Shown one piece after another: positions 1 through 7,513 of a DNA stretch of 12,021 nucleotides. Made by a program: the position numbers and the translations under genes. How positions within the stretch are numbered: position 1 is the first letter of the stretch; every line of letters starts with the position of its first letter. The notes below the pieces were generated by a model, which made no database searches, had not been told where the DNA came from, and was given only the letters and a program-made list of their open reading frames with translations. Origin of the DNA: Bordetella parapertussis (GTDB taxonomy: Bacteria; Pseudomonadota; Gammaproteobacteria; Burkholderiales; Burkholderiaceae_B); NCBI GenBank assembly GCA_945868195.1, contig CAMBLP010000059.1, positions 1 through 12,021 on the forward strand. The letters run 5' to 3'.

Positions 1-9
1 AGACTCCAT

Positions 10-984
10 ATGAAAAAAACTTTCGCTCGACAGGCACAATCGAGTTTAGGCTTAGTCTTAGCTATGCTGAGCACTTCGGTATTGGCTGCCGATCCAACTC
101 TCCCATCAACCATCAAACTGGTCGTCCCTTTTACGACGGGCGGAAGCAACGATATATTCGCGCGCGCCTTGAGCGAGCAGTTAGGCGCAAAGCTCGGCAC
201 GACCGTCATCGTCGATAACAAACCTGGTGCGGGTGGCGTGGTTGGAGCGGCCGAGGTCGCCCGCTCGAAACCAAACGGCGGCACCCTGCTTTTCAGCTCC
301 AATTCCTTTGTGACCCGCGCCGCGGTCGACACCAACCTCCCCTTTAATCATCGCACCTCCTTCACGCCCGTCGCGATGGTGGCTCAAGGCGCTCTTCTGT
401 TGGTCGTAGCGAACCACACTCCATACCAATCCACCGAAGAACTCATCAAAGATGCAACTAAAAAACAGGTCAATTACGCCACAGCAGGCATCGGTTCGAT
501 CGCTCACCTGAGCACCGAACTGATGAATTCCATGGCGGGTATTCAGATGACCCATATTCCATACAAAGGGATTTCCCCCGCACTGACGGATATGGTGGGT
601 GGGCGCGTCGAGGCCTTGATCGCGACCCCCGCCTCAGTCGGCGGTGCATTACGCGGCAAACAGATTCGTCCGATTGCCGTGACCACGTCTACGCCTTCCC
701 CCTTCTATCCCGAGCTGCCCTCCATGGCGAAGGCGATTCCGGGATATTCAGTCGATGTATGGTGGGGCGTTCTTGGTCCGGCCGGTATGCCTCAGGCTAT
801 TGTCGACCGACTCAACCAGGCAATCAGTGAAGTCGCACAATCACCGAAAATGAAAGAAATTTTTTCCAAAGAAGCTGCAACGCCATACACGATGTCGCCC
901 AAGGAGTTCAGTGTTTATATGAATCAAGAGCTCGACAAATGGCAAAAAGTCGCTAAGGAAAGGAATATCAAGTTGACGGACTAA
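10..984 (+). CDS. Bug/TctC-family periplasmic solute-binding protein (first of two)
   Basis: This is a 324-residue exported receptor of the Bug (TctC-like) family, which captures small carboxylates in the periplasm, in some cases for a TctAB-type transporter. A Sec signal peptide is visible: basic MKK start, hydrophobic core about 12-24, and a V24-L25-A26 cleavage site. The mature protein opens with the family motif PFTTGGSNDIFAR (residues about 39-51), then NKPGAGG, a YATAGIGSIAHL ligand loop near 157-168, IPYKG near 183-187 and WWGVLGPAGMP near 250-260. Length is normal for the family. The ATG at 10 is the only start visible; just nine bases precede it, so its ribosome binding site and promoter cannot be judged. 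It converges on the IclR gene with a 13-bp gap and no clear terminator. No tctA or tctB gene is present here. The ligand is unknown. Confidence 0.93.
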   Translation: MKKTFARQAQSSLGLVLAMLSTSVLAADPTLPSTIKLVVPFTTGGSNDIFARALSEQLGAKLGTTVIVDNKPGAGGVVGAAEVARSKPNGGTLLFSSNSFVTRAAVDTNLPFNHRTSFTPVAMVAQGALLLVVANHTPYQSTEELIKDATKKQVNYATAGIGSIAHLSTELMNSMAGIQMTHIPYKGISPALTDMVGGRVEALIATPASVGGALRGKQIRPIAVTTSTPSPFYPELPSMAKAIPGYSVDVWWGVLGPAGMPQAIVDRLNQAISEVAQSPKMKEIFSKEAATPYTMSPKEFSVYMNQELDKWQKVAKERNIKLTD

Positions 985-997
985 GTCGATTCGAATT

Positions 998-1753
998 CTA
1001 TTTTCTTTTGGAGAAGTTGATTGTAGATGTGTGTTTAAAGGGAGGTGAAAACACAGTATGATCGCCGCCACATTTTTTGGTGATAGCCGCGGCCGCCTCC
1101 ATGACTTTAGGAAGAAATTCCTTAAAAACTTTACGGTCAAATCTAAAGACCGGCATTCCAAGCGAGATCGAACAAATCAATTTCTGCTGTGCTCCGAAAA
1201 TCGGACAAGCAATGGCTGCCGCTTCGGAGCCACGCTCTGACAAAGAGACAGAGTAATAGCTCTGTCTGATGATATCGAAACGTTCACCCTTCTCTCCCGA
1301 AAAGGCAAGCAAGACTTTACCCGCTGCGCCCTTGTCTAACTCGACGCGCTCGCCCTCTCGGACATGCATGCGAACAGCCCTGGGCTGTACCATCCTATGC
1401 AGGCAAATACGATCATTTCCCTCACGGATATAAATCGCGACTGTTTCCTTGGTGTCACGCACAAGTGTTCTCAGAACAGGCGCCGCATAATCCCAAATCC
1501 GGAATGTTTCTTGATAAAGCATCCCGAGATAAAAAGGAGTCGCTCCAAGCATAAAGCGACCATCATCGAGTCGATTAATGAATCCCGCATGCTCGAGTGA
1601 CTCGCATAAACGCAAGATCGTGCTGTGATAGAGGCCGGTCGCCGCGGAGATTTCAGCGAGCGTCATGCCTTCCACACTTTTTTCAAATGCCAGCAGGATT
1701 GACAAGGCCCGATTCACGGCCGCAACACCTGGTTCTTTCTTCTTTGTAGCCAT
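998..1753 (-). CDS. IclR-family transcriptional regulator
   Basis: This 251-residue protein has an N-terminal winged helix-turn-helix (about 10-65; TLAEISAATGLYHSTILRLC is the HTH) and a C-terminal IclR effector domain (about 80-228) with the recognisable ELDKGAAGKVLLA segment at 138-150 and ERGSEAAAIACPIF near 173-186. Family members bind small acids or aromatic intermediates and repress or activate adjacent catabolic operons. The frame is open back to a GTG at 1828, but the ATG at 1753 is preferred: MATKKKEPG is a typical IclR beginning, AGGG lies 7 nt upstream (1761-1764), and the longer form would cover the operon promoter. About 23 residues after the effector domain (from Asp231) form a low-complexity basic tail. 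The gene is divergent from the crotonase operon across 100 bp, so it most likely controls that operon and itself. The effector is unknown. Confidence 0.93.
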   Translation of the reverse strand: MATKKKEPGVAAVNRALSILLAFEKSVEGMTLAEISAATGLYHSTILRLCESLEHAGFINRLDDGRFMLGATPFYLGMLYQETFRIWDYAAPVLRTLVRDTKETVAIYIREGNDRICLHRMVQPRAVRMHVREGERVELDKGAAGKVLLAFSGEKGERFDIIRQSYYSVSLSERGSEAAAIACPIFGAQQKLICSISLGMPVFRFDRKVFKEFLPKVMEAAAAITKKCGGDHTVFSPPFKHTSTINFSKRK

Positions 1754-1771
1754 GACTCGACCCTGAAAACG

Positions 1772-1794
1772 AAAATAGACATCTATTCTATTTT
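1772..1794. promoter_or_regulatory. Candidate IclR operator: nested AT-rich inverted repeats
   Basis: Two overlapping inverted repeats are seen directly. AAAATAGA (1772-1779) is matched by TCTATTTT (1787-1794) across 7 nt, and AATAGA (1774-1779) is matched by TCTATT (1782-1787) across 2 nt, giving AATAGACATCTATT. A further small palindrome, CTATGATAG, follows at 1797-1805. The site lies between the divergent regulator and operon and overlaps the operon's -35 box. IclR-family proteins are known to use short AT-rich palindromes. Assignment to this regulator is inferred from position. Confidence 0.55.
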
Positions 1795-1803
1795 TGCTAT
1801 GAT
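1776..1803 (+). promoter_or_regulatory. Predicted sigma70-like promoter of the catabolic operon
   Basis: TAGACA at 1776-1781 (5 of 6 to TTGACA) and TATGAT at 1798-1803 (5 of 6 to TATAAT) are separated by 16 bp. Transcription would begin near 1810, leaving a leader of about 44 nt before the crotonase ATG at 1854. The inverted repeats sit over the -35 box, which suits repression. No equally good promoter was found for the regulator on the other strand; TAGAAT (complement of 1786-1791) is a possible -10 without a convincing -35. Confidence 0.5.
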
Positions 1804-1853
1804 AGATCATCCTAAAAGACCTCACCACAATCGATTGACCATAGGCAAACCTG

Positions 1854-2642
1854 ATGACAGATCAACTCATTTTCGATGTGCATGAAAAGATTGCTACGAT
1901 CCGCTTAAACCGCCCCGAAAAATACAATGCCTTCACCTCTGAAATGCTTGAGGCCTGGGCAGGCGCTTTGCGTGAAGCTTCCAAGCGCGAAGACGTTCAT
2001 GTGATCGTTGTCACGGGTACGGGAAAAGGCTTCTGTTCAGGCGGGGATGTCGGCAATATGCACAACCGCAAAGAGGACAGCGCCTATAGCCGCAAACTTT
2101 TCTTGTCCGATCATGTGCATCAGATTCCTCTGACGCTCGAATCGATCGACAAACCCGTTCTTGTCGCCGTGAATGGTGTCGCGACGGGCGCTGGCATGGA
2201 CATGGCCTTAATGGGCGATATTCGCATTGCCGCACGCTCTGCGCGCTTCGCTGAAACGTATGTGAAAGTCGGTCTTTTCGCGGGTGACGGCGGCACTTGG
2301 TATTTGCCGCGTATCGTGGGCATGTCTAAAGCACTCGAGCTTTTTTGGACCGCGCGCTTTGTCGAGGCGGACGAGGCGTTGAGCCTGGGCATCGTCAACA
2401 AAGTGGTCGATGACGATCAGTTGATGCCCGCGACCTATGAAATGGCAGGTCAGATTTCCGCTCAACCCCAGCTCGCCGTCAGAATGATGAAACGCGCCGC
2501 CAAGCAGAGCATGTCAATGGACCTAAGAACACATCTCGAGATGGCTTCCTCGCATATGGCTGCGATGTACTCCACCGAAGATCACAAAGAAGCAGCCACT
2601 GCTTTCAAAGAAAAACGCCCTCCGGTCTTTACCGGACGTTAA
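1854..2642 (+). CDS. Enoyl-CoA hydratase/isomerase (crotonase) family protein
   Basis: This 262-residue protein has the length and motifs of a single-domain crotonase: GFCSGGDVGNM (59-69) for the first oxyanion-hole strand and NGVATGAGMDMALMGDIRIA (107-126) for the second, then FAETYVKVGLFAGDGG (132-147) and LGIVNKVV (178-185). Crotonases act on acyl-CoA thioesters as hydratases, isomerases, dehalogenases or lyases. Aligning by eye to mitochondrial enoyl-CoA hydratase, the two catalytic glutamates (rat Glu144 and Glu164) fall at Asp116 and Tyr136, and Asp145 lies in the GDGG loop. The reaction may therefore not be ordinary 2-enoyl-CoA hydration. It is first in the operon, 45 bp before the acyl-CoA dehydrogenase. 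Only a weak ribosome binding site (AGG at 1843-1845) precedes the ATG. Confidence 0.93.
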   Translation: MTDQLIFDVHEKIATIRLNRPEKYNAFTSEMLEAWAGALREASKREDVHVIVVTGTGKGFCSGGDVGNMHNRKEDSAYSRKLFLSDHVHQIPLTLESIDKPVLVAVNGVATGAGMDMALMGDIRIAARSARFAETYVKVGLFAGDGGTWYLPRIVGMSKALELFWTARFVEADEALSLGIVNKVVDDDQLMPATYEMAGQISAQPQLAVRMMKRAAKQSMSMDLRTHLEMASSHMAAMYSTEDHKEAATAFKEKRPPVFTGR

Positions 2643-2675
2643 TGACTCAATCAAATCGCTCTACAAACTAATTTC

Positions 2676-2683
2676 TGGAGAAA
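2676..2683 (+). promoter_or_regulatory. Ribosome binding site of the acyl-CoA dehydrogenase gene
   Basis: TGGAGAAA contains a GGAG core (2677-2680) 7 nt before the ATG at 2688. It fixes that start and is clearly stronger than the site in front of the first gene. Confidence 0.7.
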
Positions 2684-2687
2684 TGTA

Positions 2688-3866
2688 ATGGATCTGCAAG
2701 CCTGTGCCGATGGACTCGACAGCGATGAAGTCATGATTCAAGACTTGGTCGCAAAATTTGTCGATCAAGAGCTGATGCCACTTGAGGCGGCTGTCTTGGA
2801 GCGCGAAATCAGAGGCGAGCATCTAACGTTGACCAAAGAAGAAGAGGCACCACTTCTTGATAAATGCAGAGAACTCGGACTCTGGGCGCTGGATGCGCCC
2901 GAGGAATACGGTGGCGCCGGACTTTCAAGCGTCACGCTTGTCGCGCTCAACGAGGAAATCGGTCGAACAGTCACGCCGTTCTCCTTTCCACCTGACTCAC
3001 CCAACCTTCACATGCTGATGGCCACGGCAACCGAGAGTCAAAAAGTCAAATACCTCGAACCGTACGCGGCGGGCACTGCGAAATCAGGCATCGCGATCTC
3101 CGAACCCAATGCGGGTGGCGATCCGTCAGGCATGATTACGCGCGCCGAGCGCGACGGCGACTCCTGGGTCATCAATGGTCGAAAGATCTGGGTGAGCCGT
3201 ATGAAAAGCGCCGACTTCACAGTCGTCATGGCACGCGTCGGGCAAGGCAAACGACACGAAGGCATCACAGCGTTTATCGTGGATAAAGGTACACCAGGCT
3301 TTAACGTTTTACGTGAAATCCCGATGCTCGCTGGTCACAGAACCTACGAAATCGCTTTTGAGGATTGCCGCATCCCCGTCGAAAATTTGCTCGGTGCGAT
3401 CGGTGAGGGTTTTGCGCCCATGCAATTGCGCCTAAATATTCGCAGACTGCAGATGGGTGCATGGTGTATTGGTATGTGCCGCAGAGCCCTCGAAATGATG
3501 AGCTCGCACGCAAAGCAGCGCACAACTTTTGGTGCCCTGCTTTCTGATCGTCAAGCCATTCAGTGGTGGATCGCCGATGGTGTCACCAAAATGCATGCCT
3601 GTCGTCTCATGGTGCGTGACGCTGCGCGCAAGATGGACCTTGGACAAGACATCCGTACCGAAGCTTCCATGATCAAGGTTTACGCCACCGAACTGGCCAC
3701 CGAAGTCCTCGACAATGCTATGCAAACCTTTGGCGCGATGGGCGTGACCAAAGAGCTGCCTCTTCATCTAATGGCTCAAAAGGCGCGTGTCATGCGTGTC
3801 TACGAAGGTCCAAGTGAAGTCCATCGTATGTCGATTGCCAAGAAAATCTTGAAGACCGTCAAGTAA
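2688..3866 (+). CDS. Acyl-CoA dehydrogenase family protein
   Basis: This 392-residue FAD enzyme has the standard three-part fold: N-terminal helical domain (about 14-130), middle beta domain (about 134-240) and C-terminal helical domain (about 245-390). Visible signatures are AISEPNAGGDPSG (136-148), close to the first family motif but with Gly where Ser or Thr is usual; GRKIWVS (164-170); QRTTFGALLSDRQAIQ (277-292), the FAD/tetramer region; and VYEGPSEVHRMSIAKKIL (371-388). Glu373 in YEGPSE is placed like the catalytic base of medium-chain-type enzymes. Such enzymes make a 2,3-enoyl-CoA with electrons passing to ETF; CaiA-type relatives run as reductases. The gene lies 5 bp before the CoA-transferase gene, so co-translation is likely. 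The acyl substrate is unknown. Confidence 0.95.
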   Translation: MDLQACADGLDSDEVMIQDLVAKFVDQELMPLEAAVLEREIRGEHLTLTKEEEAPLLDKCRELGLWALDAPEEYGGAGLSSVTLVALNEEIGRTVTPFSFPPDSPNLHMLMATATESQKVKYLEPYAAGTAKSGIAISEPNAGGDPSGMITRAERDGDSWVINGRKIWVSRMKSADFTVVMARVGQGKRHEGITAFIVDKGTPGFNVLREIPMLAGHRTYEIAFEDCRIPVENLLGAIGEGFAPMQLRLNIRRLQMGAWCIGMCRRALEMMSSHAKQRTTFGALLSDRQAIQWWIADGVTKMHACRLMVRDAARKMDLGQDIRTEASMIKVYATELATEVLDNAMQTFGAMGVTKELPLHLMAQKARVMRVYEGPSEVHRMSIAKKILKTVK

Positions 3867-3871
3867 AGACG

Positions 3872-5092
3872 ATGAACAGCACACCTCAACCCGGCACAGC
3901 CAGCAAACCCCTTGATGGCATCACAGTCATCGATCTGACGCAGATCTATCAGGGTCCCTATGCGACGTTTTTGATGGCCAAGGCTGGCGCGACTGTCATC
4001 AAGGTCGAACCCATCATGGGCGAACCCTCACGCATTCGCGCAAAAGTCAGCGGGGGTGCTTCTTTGCCCATGGCGATGCTCAACGTCAATAAAAAAGGCA
4101 TCACGCTCAACTTAAAAACAAGCAAAGGCAAAGCGCTTTTAAAACGACTGGTCGCCGATGCTGATATTCTCGTCGAAAACTTCACGCCTGGCGTGATGGA
4201 TCGTCTCGGTCTGGGATGGGAGGTTCTGCATCAAATCAATCCGAAACTCATTTATGGCTCGGGTACAGGCTACGGACTCTCAGGGCCTGACAAAGATAAT
4301 CAGGCGATGGATGTGACGATTCAAGCTTCGTCTGGCGCGATGAGTGTGACAGGCGATCCGGACGGCCCGCCTCTGCGCTCGGGTTCTTCATTTATTGATT
4401 TCTTGAGCGGTGTCCATCTCTATGCGGGCATCATTACCGCACTGTTTGAGCGTACCCGCACGGGTCTGGGCAGGCTCGTTGAAGTCTCGATGCAAGAAAC
4501 CGCTTATCCCACACTTGCCTCCAATATAGGCCTGGTCTATCGCAGCAAAGGCAAAATTCCACAGCGTGTTGGCAACCGTCATGGCGGCCTAGCGCTTGCA
4601 CCCTATAACGTGTACGAAGCAAAAGACGGACATATCGCGATCGTTTGCGCCACCGAAGATCACTGGATCAAAATTTTGAAATCCATGGGTCGAGAGGACT
4701 TAGTCACGGATGAACGGTTCTCCACCAACAAAGTCCGTGTTGAACATATCAAACGCACGGATGACTTTGTCGAAGCTTGGACGCGCACCATCATGCGCAG
4801 CGAGTTGTTCAAGCTCAGTAAAGAGTTCGGTTTTCCAGCCGCGCCTGTGCGCGACCTGATTGAGGTCATGAATGACCCCCACATGCACGCCCGGGGACAA
4901 CTCGAGTGGTTTGACGATCCCGATCTAGGTCGCATCGTCTTGCCGGCGAGCCCACTCATCATTCATGGCGCAGAGCGTGTGAAAACAGTTGCAAGCCCCT
5001 CGCTTGGCCAACATAATGAAGAAATCTATTGTGGAAAACTCGGGATGAGCGCGCAAGAGATGCAAGCACTCAAAACAGAAGGCGTCATTTAA
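3872..5092 (+). CDS. Class III (CaiB/BaiF-type) CoA-transferase
   Basis: This 406-residue protein matches the formyl-CoA transferase/CaiB family in length and layout: LDGITVIDLTQIYQGPYAT near residue 14-32, AGATVIKVEP (38-47), ITLNLKTSKGKALLKRLVADADILVENF (77-104), then a C-terminal half with LAPYNVYEAKDGHIAI (242-257) and PAAPVRDL (322-329). Asp176 in GSSFIDFLSG is placed like the Asp that forms the aspartyl-CoA anhydride intermediate in formyl-CoA transferase (Asp169). These enzymes move CoA from a donor thioester to a free carboxylic acid, which would activate the substrate taken up for this pathway. The 5-bp gap from the dehydrogenase gene and the lack of a strong ribosome binding site suggest coupling. 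Donor and acceptor cannot be told from the sequence. Confidence 0.95.
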   Translation: MNSTPQPGTASKPLDGITVIDLTQIYQGPYATFLMAKAGATVIKVEPIMGEPSRIRAKVSGGASLPMAMLNVNKKGITLNLKTSKGKALLKRLVADADILVENFTPGVMDRLGLGWEVLHQINPKLIYGSGTGYGLSGPDKDNQAMDVTIQASSGAMSVTGDPDGPPLRSGSSFIDFLSGVHLYAGIITALFERTRTGLGRLVEVSMQETAYPTLASNIGLVYRSKGKIPQRVGNRHGGLALAPYNVYEAKDGHIAIVCATEDHWIKILKSMGREDLVTDERFSTNKVRVEHIKRTDDFVEAWTRTIMRSELFKLSKEFGFPAAPVRDLIEVMNDPHMHARGQLEWFDDPDLGRIVLPASPLIIHGAERVKTVASPSLGQHNEEIYCGKLGMSAQEMQALKTEGVI

Positions 5093-5127
5093 GCGCTACC
5101 GTATATCGCGCGATCTACCATTCATCG

Positions 5128-5133
5128 AAGGAG
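5128..5133 (+). promoter_or_regulatory. Ribosome binding site fixing the MmgE/PrpD start
   Basis: AAGGAG lies 6 nt before the ATG at 5140. The frame is open 37 codons further upstream to 5029, but that extension would overlap the 3' end of the CoA-transferase gene and encodes a sequence unlike the family, so 5140 is the start. Confidence 0.85.
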
Positions 5134-5139
5134 ACAAAC

Positions 5140-6507
5140 ATGAAAACCATACTTGAGAGCTTTGCCGAATACTTTGCCAAGGCGCGCTTTGAAAACCTTC
5201 CCCCTGAGGTCGTTGAAAAAACAAAACTACTGATTGTTGACTATCTTGGCGTATCGATTGCCGGCTTAAAAATGGATTTCCCAAAGATGACGATCGACTA
5301 CCTCGAGAGTCTCGAAGGCGTTGGTCAAGCAACAATGATGGGTGCGTCACGCAAGGTGCCTGCGATTCATGCCGCCCTAGGCAATGGTGTCTCGGGTCAC
5401 GCGCTCGACATGGACGATGGCTTTCGTTATGGTGGCGTGCATGCAGGCGTTGCCGTGATCCCTGCTGCGATGGCTTTCGCGGAGTCGCTACAACTGAACG
5501 GTAAACAATTGATCCTCTCGGTTGTCTGCGGTTACGAAATCGTCAATCGTATTTCTAAAGCGATGAACCCTTCGCATTTAGGACGGGGGTTTCATACGAC
5601 GGGCACCATTGGCGTGCTGGGCGCTGCGGCGGCCTGCGGCGTGCTTGCGGGTCTCAATAAAGAACAAATGGCCAGCGCGCTCGGCATGGCGGCCCTACAG
5701 GGTGCCGGTTTGTTAGAAATTTTGAATGACGGCGCGATGGTCAAGCCGTTACATCCCGGCAAAGCAGCGATGGGGGGCGTGCTTGCCGTCGAGTTTGCCA
5801 AGCGTGGCGCCAAAGGTCCGTTGACCGCCCTAGAGGGCGAAAAAGGCCTATTCAAGGCAATGGCCGACAGTGTCAACACAGACGGACTGTTCGACGGTCT
5901 AGGATCTGATTTCTATATCATGGGTCAGTACATTAAGTTTCATGCGGCGTGTCGTCATATCCATCCTGCAATTGATGGCTTGTTGGATATTATGCGCAAG
6001 GAAAATCTCTCCTATCAAGAAATCAATGCTTTGAATGTGACGACGTATCCTGTCGCGATTAGTTTTTGCGGCACAAGCACCTTGCCTGAAACAGCGGAAG
6101 CCGCGAAATTCAGTCTCGCCTCGTCTTGTGCCATGGCGGCCTATTATGGCGACGCTGGTGAACAACGCTATTCTCTCGATACGGTTGAAAACTCGGAAAT
6201 CAAACAGCTCGCCTCGCGTGTCACAAGCTCCGCCAACGACCGCTGGGCACAAGCCTATCCTCGCGAACGCGGTGCAAATATTGAATTGCAAACAACTTCA
6301 GGCAAGCATTTTTCAATTGAAATTCCACTCTCAAAGGGTGAGCCTGAAAATCCCGCGAGTGACGAAGACTTCATGAGAAAGTTTAAGCAAAACGCAATCT
6401 CCCAGCCAGAATCACTGGTGAATCAAATTCTCGATCTATCTCTCGCGCTTGATACGCATGAAGTTTCAGCGCTAACGGTTTTACTCGGCAAACTTAAGGG
6501 GAACTAA
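5140..6507 (+). CDS. MmgE/PrpD family protein
   Basis: This 455-residue protein has normal length for the MmgE/PrpD family, which includes 2-methylcitrate dehydratase, cis-aconitate decarboxylase and iminodisuccinate epimerase. Family hallmarks are ALDMDDGFR with a following His (88-101), GRGFHTTGTIGVLGAAAA (148-165) with His152, VKPLHPGKAAMGGVLA (201-216) with Lys202 and His205, and KFHAACRHIHPAIDGLL (266-282). These correspond to the acid, His and Lys clusters lining the cis-aconitate decarboxylase pocket. The family usually dehydrates, decarboxylates or epimerises di- and tricarboxylates. No prpB or prpC is nearby, so a methylcitrate-cycle role is not supported. The stop is followed after one base by the second Bug gene, whose ribosome binding site (AAGGGGAA, 6496-6503) is inside this gene. 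The reaction is unknown. Confidence 0.93.
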   Translation: MKTILESFAEYFAKARFENLPPEVVEKTKLLIVDYLGVSIAGLKMDFPKMTIDYLESLEGVGQATMMGASRKVPAIHAALGNGVSGHALDMDDGFRYGGVHAGVAVIPAAMAFAESLQLNGKQLILSVVCGYEIVNRISKAMNPSHLGRGFHTTGTIGVLGAAAACGVLAGLNKEQMASALGMAALQGAGLLEILNDGAMVKPLHPGKAAMGGVLAVEFAKRGAKGPLTALEGEKGLFKAMADSVNTDGLFDGLGSDFYIMGQYIKFHAACRHIHPAIDGLLDIMRKENLSYQEINALNVTTYPVAISFCGTSTLPETAEAAKFSLASSCAMAAYYGDAGEQRYSLDTVENSEIKQLASRVTSSANDRWAQAYPRERGANIELQTTSGKHFSIEIPLSKGEPENPASDEDFMRKFKQNAISQPESLVNQILDLSLALDTHEVSALTVLLGKLKGN

Positions 6508-6508
6508 C

Positions 6509-7480
6509 ATGAATAAGGTTTTTGCTTCGCTTCTCAAACACATGTTGTGCATCGTTTGTGCGTTCACTGCAAGCCATGCTTGGGCTGCCTTTCCTGATAA
6601 GCCCGTCACACTTGTTGTGCCGTTTGCGCCGGGTGGCTCCAATGATATTGTGGCGCGTCAACTCGCCAAACAACTGACCGCGCAGTGGGGACAACCTGTC
6701 ATTATTGAAAATAAACCAGGTGCTGGTACTGCCATTGGTGCTGCATATGTGGCCAAACAGCGTAATGATGGTTATACCTTATTGGTCGCCTCATCGACAT
6801 TCACGATGGCACCAGCAGTCAATCCGAAACTTCCCTTTAATCCCATCAAGGACTTCACGCCTATTGCAATGATCGGCGAGGTACCACTGGTGTTGGGCGC
6901 AAAACCCAACGCACCGGGTAAAGACGCGAAAGAGTATTTCGAGTATTTGAAACGCACACCTAATTTAAATTATGGTGCAACCGGCGTTGGCAGTATCCAG
7001 CATTTTGCGGGCGTCATGCTGAGCCAGGCATTGGGCAACAACATGGCTGCCGTACAGTACAAAGGCGGTGGTCCTGCGATGACCGACACCATGGGTGGAC
7101 ATATCGAGTTTTCGATCGGCAGCATGACCCAAGTCTTGCCTCAGTTACGTAACGGAACCTTGCGCGGAATCGCGGTGACGAGTGCCCAACGCTCAGAGGC
7201 TGCACCGAATCTTCCGACCTTTCAAGAGGCCGGCATTAAAAACTATGAGATTCAACAATGGTGGGGAATACTCGGCCCCGCCAATGTTGATCCTAAAATT
7301 CAAACCTTCATTAATACCTCCGTGAACCAAGCGCTGAAATCCGAAGAACTGATTAAGTTTCTCGCCACGGATGGTGGAAAAACCAAACCCATGAGCGTCG
7401 CAGACTTTACCGCACTCGTGCATGGTGGCCTAAAGCGCTGGGTTGAAGTCGCCAAGCAGACGGGTATTACTGCTCAATAA
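6509..7480 (+). CDS. Bug/TctC-family periplasmic solute-binding protein (second)
   Basis: This 323-residue exported receptor has a signal peptide (core about 11-23, cleavage after A24-W25-A26), then the Bug motif PFAPGGSNDIVAR near residue 38-50, NKPGAGT, NYGATGVGSIQHF for the ligand loop, QYKGGGPAMTD and WWGILGPA near the C-terminus. It has the same overall layout as the Bug protein at 10-984 and shares GGSNDI and WWG-LGPA, suggesting related ligands. The 1-bp gap from the MmgE/PrpD gene and a good ribosome binding site 7 nt before the ATG tie it firmly to the catabolic operon, making it the best candidate for capturing the operon's substrate. No membrane partner is encoded here, as is common for orphan Bug proteins. 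The ligand is unknown. Confidence 0.95.
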   Translation: MNKVFASLLKHMLCIVCAFTASHAWAAFPDKPVTLVVPFAPGGSNDIVARQLAKQLTAQWGQPVIIENKPGAGTAIGAAYVAKQRNDGYTLLVASSTFTMAPAVNPKLPFNPIKDFTPIAMIGEVPLVLGAKPNAPGKDAKEYFEYLKRTPNLNYGATGVGSIQHFAGVMLSQALGNNMAAVQYKGGGPAMTDTMGGHIEFSIGSMTQVLPQLRNGTLRGIAVTSAQRSEAAPNLPTFQEAGIKNYEIQQWWGILGPANVDPKIQTFINTSVNQALKSEELIKFLATDGGKTKPMSVADFTALVHGGLKRWVEVAKQTGITAQ

Positions 7481-7513
7481 TCGACAACTTTAGTACGATC
7501 TATCGAGACACAG

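Noticed and set aside
985..1010. T-rich stretch after the first Bug gene as a terminator
   Set aside because: The T-rich run at 999-1009 is not preceded by a stable GC-rich hairpin; only short self-complementary words such as TTCGAA and GAATTC are present.
1754..1828. Longer IclR frame starting with GTG at 1828
   Set aside because: It would translate across the operon promoter and palindromes. The 25 extra residues are unlike IclR N-termini, and the ATG at 1753 has an AGGG site upstream.
5105..5114. ATCGCGCGAT palindrome between the CoA-transferase and MmgE/PrpD genes
   Set aside because: It is a 10-bp self-complementary word without loop or T-run, cannot form a useful hairpin, and is not repeated nearby.
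5029..5139. Longer MmgE/PrpD frame starting at 5029
   Set aside because: It overlaps the CoA-transferase end, and a near-ideal AAGGAG site sits 6 nt before the ATG at 5140.
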